This document shows positions 51,672-64,000 of a DNA stretch of 64,000 nt, piece by piece. The notes under the pieces were generated by a model, which was not told where the DNA came from, did not search any database, and was given only the letters and a program-made list of their open reading frames with translations. The stretch comes from Comamonadaceae bacterium (GTDB taxonomy: Bacteria; Pseudomonadota; Gammaproteobacteria; Burkholderiales; Burkholderiaceae_C), in NCBI GenBank assembly GCA_947448885.1, contig CANFPJ010000001.1:49444-113443 (forward strand), read 5' to 3'. Position 1 is the first letter of the stretch. Each line of letters starts with the position of its first letter. Position numbers and translations under genes: made by a program.

Positions 51672-52743
51672 CCTGCGGGTATTGAGCCACCAGCATTTGG
51701 GCCAAAGCGTCAAAAGATGCGCTGTGGTGATCCAGCGGGCTGACCACCTGGGCTTTGGCGTGTTGCCTGAAGTTTCGGGAGATGGATTTCAAATAGGTGG
51801 GGTCGTAATGGCTCTCCAACAATGAATTCACCACGTCGCTGATGTCTCCCCTGGCAAGCGCGTCTTTCCAGGCATCCACCACCGCTTTCCCTTTGAGGTT
51901 GATCAGGGCATCCAGGCGTTGGGCAAAGGCCTGGGTGTCGCTCACAAACAAGGGGTATTCCTCCATCAGCAATGCAACGCGCTCTGATTGCGGCAGTTGC
52001 AAGTCAATGCATGGGCTGTCTCGCATGGCGTCCATCAACACGTCCATGACCGTCAAATTGCCCACTTTTCGGCTCTCTGCCTCGACAAAGATGGGGCGCG
52101 CGGGGTCCATCAGGCGCAAGGCATCCCATATTTGCATGTCAAAGCGCTTTTGGCTGGGTTGCTCCACCCCCGGCACGCGCCCCAGCACTGAGCTGCGGTG
52201 ACAAGCCAGTGCCTCCAGGTCCAACACCTGGGCGCCTTGCCGGTGAAGGGCATGGAGCAAGCGGGTTTTGCCGCTGCCGGTGGTGCCGCACACCACCACA
52301 AAGCGGAAATGGGCCATGTGCCTGTCCAGCCAGGCCAGCATGGCGGCGCGAAAGGCTTTGTAGCCGCCCTCCAGCACCGTGACTTGAAAGCCAATTTGGC
52401 CCAGCACCATGGACAAGGCGCCACTGCGTTTGCCGCCGCGCCAGCAATAGATCAAGGGTTGCCAGGTTTTGGGCAGTGACAACACCTCGCGCTCAATGTG
52501 GCGGGCGATGTTCACCGCCACCCAAGCCGCGCCCAATTTTTGCGCTTCAAAGCCGCCCTTTTCCTTGAACAAGGTGCCAATGACGATGCGCTGTTCGTTG
52601 TTCAAGCTGGGCCAATTGACAGCACCGGGCAGGTGGTCCAGGTCGAATTCACCCTCGCTGCGGGCATCGATGATGGCGGAGAAGCCACCGGGGCCAAGCA
52701 AGCGTTCCAAGGCCTGGTCGGCTGGCATGCGTTGCAAACTCAT
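51664..52743 (-). CDS. mnmH: tRNA 2-selenouridine synthase (MnmH/SelU)
   Basis: Rhodanese domain (IIDARSEGEFDLDHLPGAVNWP, YCWRGGKRSGAL) followed by P-loop VVCGTTGSGKTRLLHAL. Confidence 0.93.
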   Translation of the reverse strand: MSLQRMPADQALERLLGPGGFSAIIDARSEGEFDLDHLPGAVNWPSLNNEQRIVIGTLFKEKGGFEAQKLGAAWVAVNIARHIEREVLSLPKTWQPLIYCWRGGKRSGALSMVLGQIGFQVTVLEGGYKAFRAAMLAWLDRHMAHFRFVVVCGTTGSGKTRLLHALHRQGAQVLDLEALACHRSSVLGRVPGVEQPSQKRFDMQIWDALRLMDPARPIFVEAESRKVGNLTVMDVLMDAMRDSPCIDLQLPQSERVALLMEEYPLFVSDTQAFAQRLDALINLKGKAVVDAWKDALARGDISDVVNSLLESHYDPTYLKSISRNFRQHAKAQVVSPLDHHSASFDALAQMLVAQYPQVT

Positions 52744-52753
52744 GGGCAGGCCT

Positions 52754-53392
52754 TCACAACAGTTTTTCCAACACCGGCCAGGTGTGTTGCAGCATCAGGC
52801 TTTGCGCCTTCTCGTTGGGGTGGATGCGGTCGGATTGGAACCAATCACCAGGTGCTGATAAGGGCTCCAAAAAGAAGGGCAGCAAGCGCGATTGGCTTTG
52901 CTTGGCCACTTGGGCGAAGGCTTTGGCAAATTGTTCGTTGTAGTCGGCGCCATAGTTGGGCGGCACCTTCATGCCCAACAGCAAAACCCGCGCGCCTTGG
53001 CGCTTGGCCTGTTGTACCATGAACAGCAGATTGTCTTGGGTGCTTTGGAGGGGCAAGCCGCGCAAGGCGTCGTTGCCGCCGAGTTCGATCACCACCAAGC
53101 GAGGTTGATGGGTCTTGAGCAACTGTTCGATGCGAGATCGACCGCCAGCGGTGGTCTCGCCACTGATGCTGGCATTGATCACCTTCCATTGGGGGTGGAT
53201 GGTGGCCAAGCGTTCAGAGAGCAGGTTGACCCAACCGGTCCCCCGTGGCAAGCCGTACTCTGCACTGAGGGAGTCTCCCATGACCAACAGCGGATAGCTG
53301 GGGCTGGGTGGGGGCTTTGCACTGACTTGGGCTTGCGCCACATGAGTCAACGACAATGTGAACAACATCGCCCAGGTCCAGATGATCTTCAT
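52754..53392 (-). CDS. Arylesterase / TesA-like GDSL (SGNH) hydrolase
   Basis: Signal peptide MKIIWTWAMLFTLSLTHVAQAQ; LLVMGDSLSAEYGLPRGTGWVNLL; VIELGGNDALRGL; DRIHPN. Confidence 0.93.
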   Translation of the reverse strand: MKIIWTWAMLFTLSLTHVAQAQVSAKPPPSPSYPLLVMGDSLSAEYGLPRGTGWVNLLSERLATIHPQWKVINASISGETTAGGRSRIEQLLKTHQPRLVVIELGGNDALRGLPLQSTQDNLLFMVQQAKRQGARVLLLGMKVPPNYGADYNEQFAKAFAQVAKQSQSRLLPFFLEPLSAPGDWFQSDRIHPNEKAQSLMLQHTWPVLEKLL

Positions 53393-53426
53393 CCCCCGCC
53401 TGCGCCCCTCAGCCATCCCCATCAAC

Positions 53427-54104
53427 ATGACAAAACCCATTCTTGAAGTTGCCCACGTGTCCAAATCGGTCACCGACGCCACCGGCACACTCGATATTCT
53501 CCGCGATATTGACTTTCAGTTGGCGCGCGGCGAGACCGTGGCGATTGTGGGGGCCTCGGGTTCCGGCAAGAGCACTTTGCTGTCCATCATGGCCGGCTTG
53601 GACACGCCCACCCACGGCACCGTGCGTTTGGCCGGGGAAGACTTGTTTGCCCGCGATGAAGATGCCCGCGCTGCCATGCGGGCCCAATACATGGGCTTTG
53701 TCTTTCAAAGCTTTCAATTGCTGGGTTCTTTGACCGCTTTGGAAAACGTCATGTTGGCGCTGGAGTTGGGTGGGCGCCCGCGCGCCCGAGAGAATGCCCG
53801 CAGCATGTTGGAGCGGGTGGGGTTGGGTGAGCGACTCCACCATTACCCCCGTGTGCTCAGTGGTGGCGAGCAGCAAAGGGTGGCCTTGGCACGTGCCTTC
53901 GTGGTTCAACCCGCGGTGTTGTTGGCCGATGAACCCACCGGCAGTTTGGACAAGGCCAGTGGCGAGCGTGTCATGGCATTGATGATGGACTTGAACCAAG
54001 CCACCGACACCACCTTGGTGTTGGTCACCCACGATGCGGCCATCAGCCAGCGCTGCCAACGGCGCATTGCCATTGAAGCCGGCGCACAGGTCGCGGTTGG
54101 ATAA
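53427..54104 (+). CDS. ABC transporter ATP-binding protein (YbbA/LolD-like)
   Basis: Walker [20 protein letters not shown]; signature [15 protein letters not shown]; Walker [13 protein letters not shown]; divergent from the TesA-like gene. Confidence 0.93.
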   Translation: MTKPILEVAHVSKSVTDATGTLDILRDIDFQLARGETVAIVGASGSGKSTLLSIMAGLDTPTHGTVRLAGEDLFARDEDARAAMRAQYMGFVFQSFQLLGSLTALENVMLALELGGRPRARENARSMLERVGLGERLHHYPRVLSGGEQQRVALARAFVVQPAVLLADEPTGSLDKASGERVMALMMDLNQATDTTLVLVTHDAAISQRCQRRIAIEAGAQVAVG

Positions 54105-54111
54105 TCAAACC

Positions 54112-54867
54112 ATGTCTGTCCCTCTCAAAGTGATTTTTGGTTTCCATGCGGTGGGTGTGCGCATGAAAACGGCGCCCCAGTCCGTTGTTGAATTGCATGT
54201 CGATGCCGGCCGGCGCGATGTGCGCATGCGCCAGTTCATGCAACGCGCCCAAGACAGCGGCATGCGCATCATCCCCAGCGATGGGCTGCGCTTGGCCAAG
54301 CTGTGTGGGAGCCATGGTCACCAGGGCGTGGTGGCCCGGGTCCAAGCTTTGTTGCAAGGCCATTCCTTGGATGACCACCTCGACCAACTGCCTGCAGGTC
54401 AGATCCCTTTGCTGTTGGTATTGGATGGCGTGACCGATCCGCACAACCTGGGCGCGTGTTTGCGCGTGGCCGATGGGGCAGGGGCGCATGCTGTGATTGC
54501 CCCCAAGGACCACGCCGTGGGCCTCAATGCCACGGTGGCCAAAGTGGCCAGCGGCGCAGCCGATACCGTGCCCTATTTCATGGTGACCAACCTGGCCAGA
54601 ACCCTCAACGAACTCAAAGAGCGGGGCATTTGGATCATCGGCACCAGCGACGATGCCCCCACATCGATCTACCAAAATGACCTCAAAGGCCCGATCGCTT
54701 GGGTCTTGGGCGCCGAAGGCGAGGGCATGCGCCAGTTGACCCGCAAAACCTGCGACCAATTGGTGCGCATCCCCATGCAAGGGGCGGTGGAAAGCCTCAA
54801 CGTCTCGGTGGCCAGTGGCGTGTGCCTTTACGAGAGCCTGCGACAACGCAGTGGTGCCACGGCCTAG
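54112..54867 (+). CDS. rlmB: 23S rRNA (guanosine-2'-O-)-methyltransferase RlmB (SpoU family)
   Basis: [76 protein letters not shown]. Confidence 0.96.
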   Translation: MSVPLKVIFGFHAVGVRMKTAPQSVVELHVDAGRRDVRMRQFMQRAQDSGMRIIPSDGLRLAKLCGSHGHQGVVARVQALLQGHSLDDHLDQLPAGQIPLLLVLDGVTDPHNLGACLRVADGAGAHAVIAPKDHAVGLNATVAKVASGAADTVPYFMVTNLARTLNELKERGIWIIGTSDDAPTSIYQNDLKGPIAWVLGAEGEGMRQLTRKTCDQLVRIPMQGAVESLNVSVASGVCLYESLRQRSGATA

Positions 54868-54893
54868 CTCAGGGCGTCAATCCCTCGTGGGCG

Positions 54894-55484
54894 TCAAACC
54901 CAACCGAGCAAACCCAATACCGCGCCAGCGGCCAGCAGCCACAGCACATGGATGCGGGTCTTCCACATCAGCAGCACCGAGGCGGCCGTCAACACCAAAC
55001 CCGGCGCATGTTGGGCATCGGCTTGAATGGGCGGCAACAACAGCCAACCGGTCGAGAACATCAGGGCAATCAGCAAAGGCGCCATGCCCGCCTTGAAGGC
55101 GCGCACGGCCGTCCGCTCTTGGTAGCGCATGCCCCATCGGCTGACCACCAGCGTCAAGCACCCGGACGGGCCCAGGATGCCCAACAAGCACAGAAAAGCG
55201 GCCAGCACACCCCAAGCCCAGGCCAGCGGACCGGCCGCCATGCCGCCGCCGGCCTGAACCCCCAAGGTCCAGCCCAGAATGGCGACAAACAGCACATTGG
55301 GGCCGGGGGCAATTTGCGCCAAGGTGATGGATGAGTTGAATTGCGGGTCGCTCAGCCAATGCTGCTGGTCGACCAAATAGCGGTGCATGTCGGGCGCGGC
55401 CGCGACCACGCCGCCAAAGGTGATCAGCGACAAGCTTAAAAAATGCAGCACCATGTGCAGCCAGTCGGCAGCGGTCAAACTCAT
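54894..55484 (-). CDS. Chromate transporter (CHR) half-size protein
   Basis: LSLITFGGVVAAAPDMHRYLVDQQHWLSDPQFNSSITLAQIAPGPNVLFVAILGW; start at 55484. Confidence 0.88.
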   Translation of the reverse strand: MSLTAADWLHMVLHFLSLSLITFGGVVAAAPDMHRYLVDQQHWLSDPQFNSSITLAQIAPGPNVLFVAILGWTLGVQAGGGMAAGPLAWAWGVLAAFLCLLGILGPSGCLTLVVSRWGMRYQERTAVRAFKAGMAPLLIALMFSTGWLLLPPIQADAQHAPGLVLTAASVLLMWKTRIHVLWLLAAGAVLGLLGWV

Positions 55485-56059
55485 GGCAATGCCTTGGGCC
55501 GCACCATGCAGTGCCATGCCCATACGCTGGATGGGACACCCACCATCAACCAGGCCAGGGCCAAGGGGATGCGCCACACGGCCACCACCACAAAGCCAAC
55601 GCTGAGCAACGCGTAGCAAACCGGCAAGCCCATGGGGTTGCCCTTGAGCCCTTGGAGCAAGCGCAAGGCGTTGCCCATGATCATCCCAGACACCACACAA
55701 CCCATGGCGTGCAACATGGAGCGCACCGCAGGCAACTCATACAGGCCTTGGTAAAGGGCCGCAAAACACAGCACCAAAGTGCAGGGGGCCAACATCAGGC
55801 CGGTGATGGCGCACAGCGCGCCGCGGGCGCCAAAGTAACGGTCGCCGAGCATCAGCGTCAAATTCACCACATGCGGGCCGGGCAGGGTTTGGGCCACCGA
55901 CCAATCTTCCAAAAAACCTTGGGGGGTCAGCCACTTTTTTTGGTCGACCAAAATCCGCTGCACCACCGCTTGCACCCCACCAAAGCCTTGCAAGGCCATC
56001 CAGGTGAAGGTCAAAAACAGATCCCAACAGGATTGGGGCCGGTTCACGGGCTCGGTCAT
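55481..56059 (-). CDS. Chromate transporter (CHR) half-size protein
   Basis: [57 protein letters not shown]; overlaps partner by 4 nt. Confidence 0.9.
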   Translation of the reverse strand: MTEPVNRPQSCWDLFLTFTWMALQGFGGVQAVVQRILVDQKKWLTPQGFLEDWSVAQTLPGPHVVNLTLMLGDRYFGARGALCAITGLMLAPCTLVLCFAALYQGLYELPAVRSMLHAMGCVVSGMIMGNALRLLQGLKGNPMGLPVCYALLSVGFVVVAVWRIPLALAWLMVGVPSSVWAWHCMVRPKALP

Positions 56060-56814
56060 ACGGTCAAACCACCGGAGACCTCGATCACCGCGCCGTTGAT
56101 ATAAGCCGCTTGATCGCTGGCCAAAAAGGTGTAGACCCGGGCGATGTCTTGGGGCTGCCCGAGCCGTTTCAAAGGCACCCGCTCGCGCATCTCGTCGATC
56201 ACCTTGGCCGGCATGGTGGCCAAAATGGGGGTTTCGATGAAGCCGGGCGCCACCGCATTCACCCGGATGCCTTTGGGCCCCAGTTCGCGGGCCCAGGTTT
56301 TGGTGAAACCAATCACCCCAAATTTGCTGGCGGCATAGTTGGTTTGTCCAAAATTGCCATAAATGCCCACCACCGATGAGGCATTCAAAATCACGCCGCT
56401 GCCTTGGGCCACCATGCTGTCGGACACGGCTTGGGCGCAGTGGAACACGCCCCGCAAATTGACATCGATCACCCGGTCAAATTGCTCCAAAGTCATTTTC
56501 TGCAGTCGCGCATCTTGGGTGATGCCCGCGTTGTTGACCAAGACATCAATGCGCCCAAACTGCGCCAAGGTGTTTTGCACCATGGCGTCGACCATCTCAC
56601 GCTGGGTCACATCGACCACCCAGCCGGCGACGGGCACGCCCAGCGCTTTGCACTGGGCCACAGCCGCATCGACACCCGCTTGTCGCACATCGCAAACCAC
56701 GACGGTGGCCCCTTCTTGGGCAAATTCAAGGGCGGTGGCCAGGCCAATGCCTTGGGCGGCACCGGTGATGACGCTGACCTTGCCGGTCAGCCTTTGGGCG
56801 AAGAGGGTGTTCAT
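56056..56814 (-). CDS. SDR family oxidoreductase, 3-oxoacyl-ACP reductase (FabG-like)
   Basis: [56 protein letters not shown]; start at 56814. Confidence 0.93.
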   Translation of the reverse strand: MNTLFAQRLTGKVSVITGAAQGIGLATALEFAQEGATVVVCDVRQAGVDAAVAQCKALGVPVAGWVVDVTQREMVDAMVQNTLAQFGRIDVLVNNAGITQDARLQKMTLEQFDRVIDVNLRGVFHCAQAVSDSMVAQGSGVILNASSVVGIYGNFGQTNYAASKFGVIGFTKTWARELGPKGIRVNAVAPGFIETPILATMPAKVIDEMRERVPLKRLGQPQDIARVYTFLASDQAAYINGAVIEVSGGLTV

Positions 56815-57057
56815 GGTGATGTGAGGGATGGATGTCGAATGAGGGGCTGCGCTTGATGACTGGCCCATGGCCGCTCGATCAGGGCGCTGGCAGTATAGGC
56901 ATTCCCAGTCTCGCGCCAGCTTGGGATCGAACGTGGGTGACAGCCGCCAGCGTGTGCAAGGCTTCACCCCACGATATATGCGCCATTGGGCACGCATGGC
57001 GCTCACATGAATGCGCAAGGCTTACACTGGCGCGTTGTTTGATAAGGCTCTTTTTCA

Positions 57058-59355
<2,298 letters not shown>

Positions 59356-59356
59356 T

Positions 59357-59830
59357 TCAGCGAACGCGCTGCTTCATGGCGCGCTCGACCTCGCGCTTGC
59401 CCTCGCGGTCTTTGATGGTGTCGCGCTTGTCGTGGTCGGCCTTGCCTTTGGCCAAGGCAATCTCGCACTTGATCTTGCCGTTTTTCCAATGCAGATTGAG
59501 CGGCACCAAGGTATAGCCCTTTTGCTCGACCTTGCCGATCAGGCGCCGAATTTCGTCTTTTTGCAGCAATAGCTTTTTGGTCCGGACCGAATCGGGCCGC
59601 ACATGGGTGGAGGCCGTGTTCAAGGGGTTGATTTGGCAGCCAATGACAAACAATTCGCCATTGCGGATCACCACATAGCCATCGGTGAGCTGCACCTTGC
59701 CCTCGCGCACCGATTTCACCTCCCAGCCCTCGAGCACCATGCCGGCTTCAAAACGCTCCTCAATGAAGTAATTGAAGATGGCTTTTTTGTTGTCGGCGAT
59801 GCGGGCTGTGCTGGGGGCTTTGGTGGACAT
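59357..59830 (-). CDS. smpB: SsrA-binding protein
   Basis: [44 protein letters not shown]. Confidence 0.97.
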   Translation of the reverse strand: MSTKAPSTARIADNKKAIFNYFIEERFEAGMVLEGWEVKSVREGKVQLTDGYVVIRNGELFVIGCQINPLNTASTHVRPDSVRTKKLLLQKDEIRRLIGKVEQKGYTLVPLNLHWKNGKIKCEIALAKGKADHDKRDTIKDREGKREVERAMKQRVR

Positions 59831-59901
59831 GGAGGGCTAAATGGGGGCATTCAGGGTACTTACAATCAACCGATGAACGCCACTGTGCAAACACCCATTC
59901 T

Positions 59902-60339
59902 ATGAAAACCATCCACAAGTCGGTTTTGATTTGGTTCAGCGCACAAGAAATGTTCGACCTGGTCACCGATGTGCCCAGTTACCCCCAGTTCTTGCCTTGG
60001 TGTGACCGCGCCAGGGTGGTCACACCCCACGAAGACGGTGTCACCGCTGAAATTGGCATGGCTCTGGGGGGCCTGCACAAAAGCTTCACCACGCGCAATG
60101 TCCACACCCCAGGGCGCGAGGTGCGGGTGCAATTGATCGATGGCCCCTTCAAACAATTGGACGGCGTTTGGTTGTTTGAGCCCATGGGCCAGGAGCGGGC
60201 TTGCCGGGTGGACTTGAAGCTCAATTACAGCTTTGACAGCATGTTTGCCGTGCTCATTGGGCCTTTGTTCGACCGCATTGCCGCCACCTTGGTCGATGCC
60301 TTTGTCAAGCGCGCGGAACAGGTCTATGCCCACGATTGA
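59902..60339 (+). CDS. RatA/CoQ-binding START-like (SRPBCC) family protein
   Basis: MKTIHKSVLIWFSAQEMFDLVTDVPSYPQFLPWCDRARVV; divergent from smpB and upstream of RnfH. Confidence 0.92.
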   Translation: MKTIHKSVLIWFSAQEMFDLVTDVPSYPQFLPWCDRARVVTPHEDGVTAEIGMALGGLHKSFTTRNVHTPGREVRVQLIDGPFKQLDGVWLFEPMGQERACRVDLKLNYSFDSMFAVLIGPLFDRIAATLVDAFVKRAEQVYAHD

Positions 60340-60664
60340 GGTCACCTTGGTGTACTCACCCGCCTCGCGGGTGGTGCACGAAGTGGTGCTGCATTTGCCG
60401 GAGGGCAGCCGGGTTCGCGATGCTTGGGTGGCCAGCGCATGGTTTGCCGCCCCAGCGGTTGGGCAGCCAGAGTTCCCAAACGCTTCCATTTGGGGTCGGC
60501 GTGCCACACCCGACCAAGTGTTGCACCACGGCGACCGCCTTGAAGCCTTGCGCCCCCTCCAAGTCGACCCCAAAGAGGCGCGCCGCCAGCGATTCGTCAA
60601 GCAAGGTGCCCGCGCTGCGGGTTTGTTTGCACGCCGCCGCCCAGGCGCCAAGCCGGGTTATTAG
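60326..60664 (+). CDS. RnfH family ubiquitin-like protein
   Basis: MPTIEVTLVYSPASRVVHEVVLHLPEGSRVRDAWVAS...NASIWGRRATPDQVLHHGDRLEALRPLQVDPKEARRQRF. Confidence 0.9.
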   Translation: MPTIEVTLVYSPASRVVHEVVLHLPEGSRVRDAWVASAWFAAPAVGQPEFPNASIWGRRATPDQVLHHGDRLEALRPLQVDPKEARRQRFVKQGARAAGLFARRRPGAKPGY

Positions 60665-60675
60665 GGCGTCGCTGA

Positions 60676-62211
<1,536 letters not shown>

Positions 62212-62245
62212 TCTTTGCGTTTGAGACCGCTTTTTTAATTGCCTC

Positions 62246-63880
62246 ATGACACACCAAAAAATTCTGATCCTCGACTTCGGCTCGCAAGTCACCCAACTGA
62301 TCGCGCGCCGGGTGCGTGAGGCCCATGTGTATTGCGAGGTCCATCCCTGTGATGTGAGCGATGCTTGGCTGCGCGACTTTGCCAGTGATGGGCAGTTGCG
62401 CGGCATTGTGTTATCAGGCAGCCATGCCAGTGCCTACGAAGAAAGCACAGACCGCGCCCCTCAAGCGGTGTTTGAACTCGGTGTCCCCGTGCTGGGCATT
62501 TGCTACGGCATGCAAACCATGGCCCAACAGTTGGGTGGGCAGGTGTCAGCGGCTGAAATGGTCAACGGCATGGCCAAGCGTGAGTTTGGTTATGCCGAGG
62601 TGCGCGCCCATGGCCACACCGCTTTGCTCAAAGACATCCAAGACATGGTCAATGACCAAGGCCACGGCCTGCTGAAAGTTTGGATGAGCCATGGCGACAA
62701 AGTGTCTGCCTTGCCACCGGGCTTCAAAGTCATGGCCAGCACGCCCAGTTGCCCCATTGCGGGCATGGCCGACGAGCAACGCCGTTTTTACGGCGTGCAA
62801 TTTCACCCCGAAGTCACCCACACCGTGCAGGGCCGGGCCTTGATAGAACGCTTTGTGCTGGGCATTTGCCAGACCCATCCGGACTGGATCATGGGCGACT
62901 ACATCAGCGAAGCGGTCGAAAAAATCCGCACCCAAGTGGGCGATGAAGAAGTCATTTTGGGCTTGTCGGGCGGTGTAGATTCATCCGTGGCGGCCGCACT
63001 CATACACCGCGCCATCGGCGACCAGCTCACCTGCGTGTTTGTTGATCACGGCCTGCTGCGCTTGAACGAGGGTGATGCGGTGATGGAGATGTTTGTCGGC
63101 AAACTGCACGCCAAAGTGATCCGCGTGGACGCGGCCGATTTGTTCCTCGGCAAGCTGGCGGGTGTGACCGACCCAGAGGCCAAGCGCAAAATCATCGGCG
63201 GCTTGTTTGTCGATGTGTTCAAGGCCGAGGCCGCCAAGCTCAAAGCCGGGCAGGGCGGCCACAAAGGCGCGACCTTCTTGGCCCAGGGCACGATTTACCC
63301 CGATGTGATCGAGTCGGGTGGGGCCAAAAGCAAAAAAGCCGTCACCATCAAAAGCCACCACAACGTGGGTGGCTTGCCCGCGCAACTGGGCTTGAAATTG
63401 TTGGAGCCCTTGCGCGACTTGTTCAAAGACGAGGTGCGCGAGTTGGGCGTGGCCCTGGGCCTGCCGCCATCGATGGTCTACCGCCATCCCTTCCCCGGCC
63501 CGGGCCTGGGCGTGCGCATTTTGGGCGAGGTGAAAAAAGAATACGCCGACCTGCTGCGCCGAGCCGACGCCATCTTCATTGAAGAGCTTCACCACTTCAA
63601 AGACGACAGCGGCAAAAGTTGGTACGACCTGACCAGCCAAGCCTTCACCGTGTTTTTGCCGGTGAAAAGCGTGGGTGTGATGGGTGACGGGCGCACCTAT
63701 GAGTACGTGGTGGCTTTGCGCGCCGTGCAAACCAGCGACTTCATGACCGCCGATTGGGCTGAGCTGCCCTATGCCTTGTTGAAAAAAGTGTCGAGTCGCA
63801 TCATCAACGAAGTGCGTGGCATCAACCGTGTCACCTATGATGTGAGCAGCAAACCGCCGGCCACCATTGAGTGGGAGTGA
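62246..63880 (+). CDS. guaA: GMP synthase (glutamine-hydrolysing)
   Basis: [50 protein letters not shown]; ends [12 protein letters not shown]-like ([12 protein letters not shown]). Confidence 0.98.
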   Translation: MTHQKILILDFGSQVTQLIARRVREAHVYCEVHPCDVSDAWLRDFASDGQLRGIVLSGSHASAYEESTDRAPQAVFELGVPVLGICYGMQTMAQQLGGQVSAAEMVNGMAKREFGYAEVRAHGHTALLKDIQDMVNDQGHGLLKVWMSHGDKVSALPPGFKVMASTPSCPIAGMADEQRRFYGVQFHPEVTHTVQGRALIERFVLGICQTHPDWIMGDYISEAVEKIRTQVGDEEVILGLSGGVDSSVAAALIHRAIGDQLTCVFVDHGLLRLNEGDAVMEMFVGKLHAKVIRVDAADLFLGKLAGVTDPEAKRKIIGGLFVDVFKAEAAKLKAGQGGHKGATFLAQGTIYPDVIESGGAKSKKAVTIKSHHNVGGLPAQLGLKLLEPLRDLFKDEVRELGVALGLPPSMVYRHPFPGPGLGVRILGEVKKEYADLLRRADAIFIEELHHFKDDSGKSWYDLTSQAFTVFLPVKSVGVMGDGRTYEYVVALRAVQTSDFMTADWAELPYALLKKVSSRIINEVRGINRVTYDVSSKPPATIEWE

Positions 63881-63950
63881 CTTTTTGAACATAAGTAGTT
63901 GATTTATATAGGTTTTCTACTTACACAAAAGTTCCACAAACTCAAAAAGT
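63880..63950. repeat. Nested inverted repeats immediately 3' of guaA
   Basis: ACTTTTTGA (63880-63888) / TCAAAAAGT (63942-63950) and TAAGTAG (63892-63898) / CTACTTA (63917-63923); TAAGTAG again at 63990-63996. Confidence 0.7.
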
Positions 63951-64000
63951 CTGTTGATTTTATTGAGAAAAGACTTTACAGTTACACGTTAAGTAGCACA

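Noticed and set aside
62981-63892. 303-aa minus-strand ORF ending past the guaA stop
   Set aside because: Antisense shadow of guaA; no domain recognised despite its length.

Overview
This 64 kb window looks like a contiguous, densely coding bacterial chromosome segment. Gene content and order (pilF-like/rodZ-like/ispG/hisS/yfgM-like/bamB/der/hfq/hflX/hflK/hflC/DUF2065/hisZ/purA; smpB/ratA/rnfH/guaB/guaA; bamD/rluD; odhAB-lpd) suggest a betaproteobacterium, probably Burkholderiales/Comamonadaceae-like; the taxon is an inference. Most of the window is ordinary housekeeping DNA. The less ordinary parts are: (i) a long minus-strand run (~11.98 kb down to 0.84 kb) encoding a form-II-type molybdenum hydroxylase (S-L-M order, AYRGAGR motif) with CoxD/E/G/XdhC-type maturation genes, an amino-acid-type ABC permease and binding protein without an ATPase gene, a creatininase-family hydrolase, a GST and a carboxymuconolactone-decarboxylase-like protein; (ii) a fumarylpyruvate-hydrolase-like FAH protein with an export-type N-terminus; (iii) a bactofilin / DUF4337 / bactofilin / membrane-anchored methyltransferase cluster; (iv) an isochorismatase-like protein in which the positions of the Asp/Lys/Cys triad appear substituted; (v) an orphan iron-type ABC binding protein behind a Fur-box-like palindrome; and (vi) an abrupt AT-rich, repeat-containing junction directly after the guaA stop codon at the window edge, a known type of genomic-island integration site. 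No tRNA, rRNA, CRISPR array or transposase was recognised. No system could be shown to be new from sequence alone.
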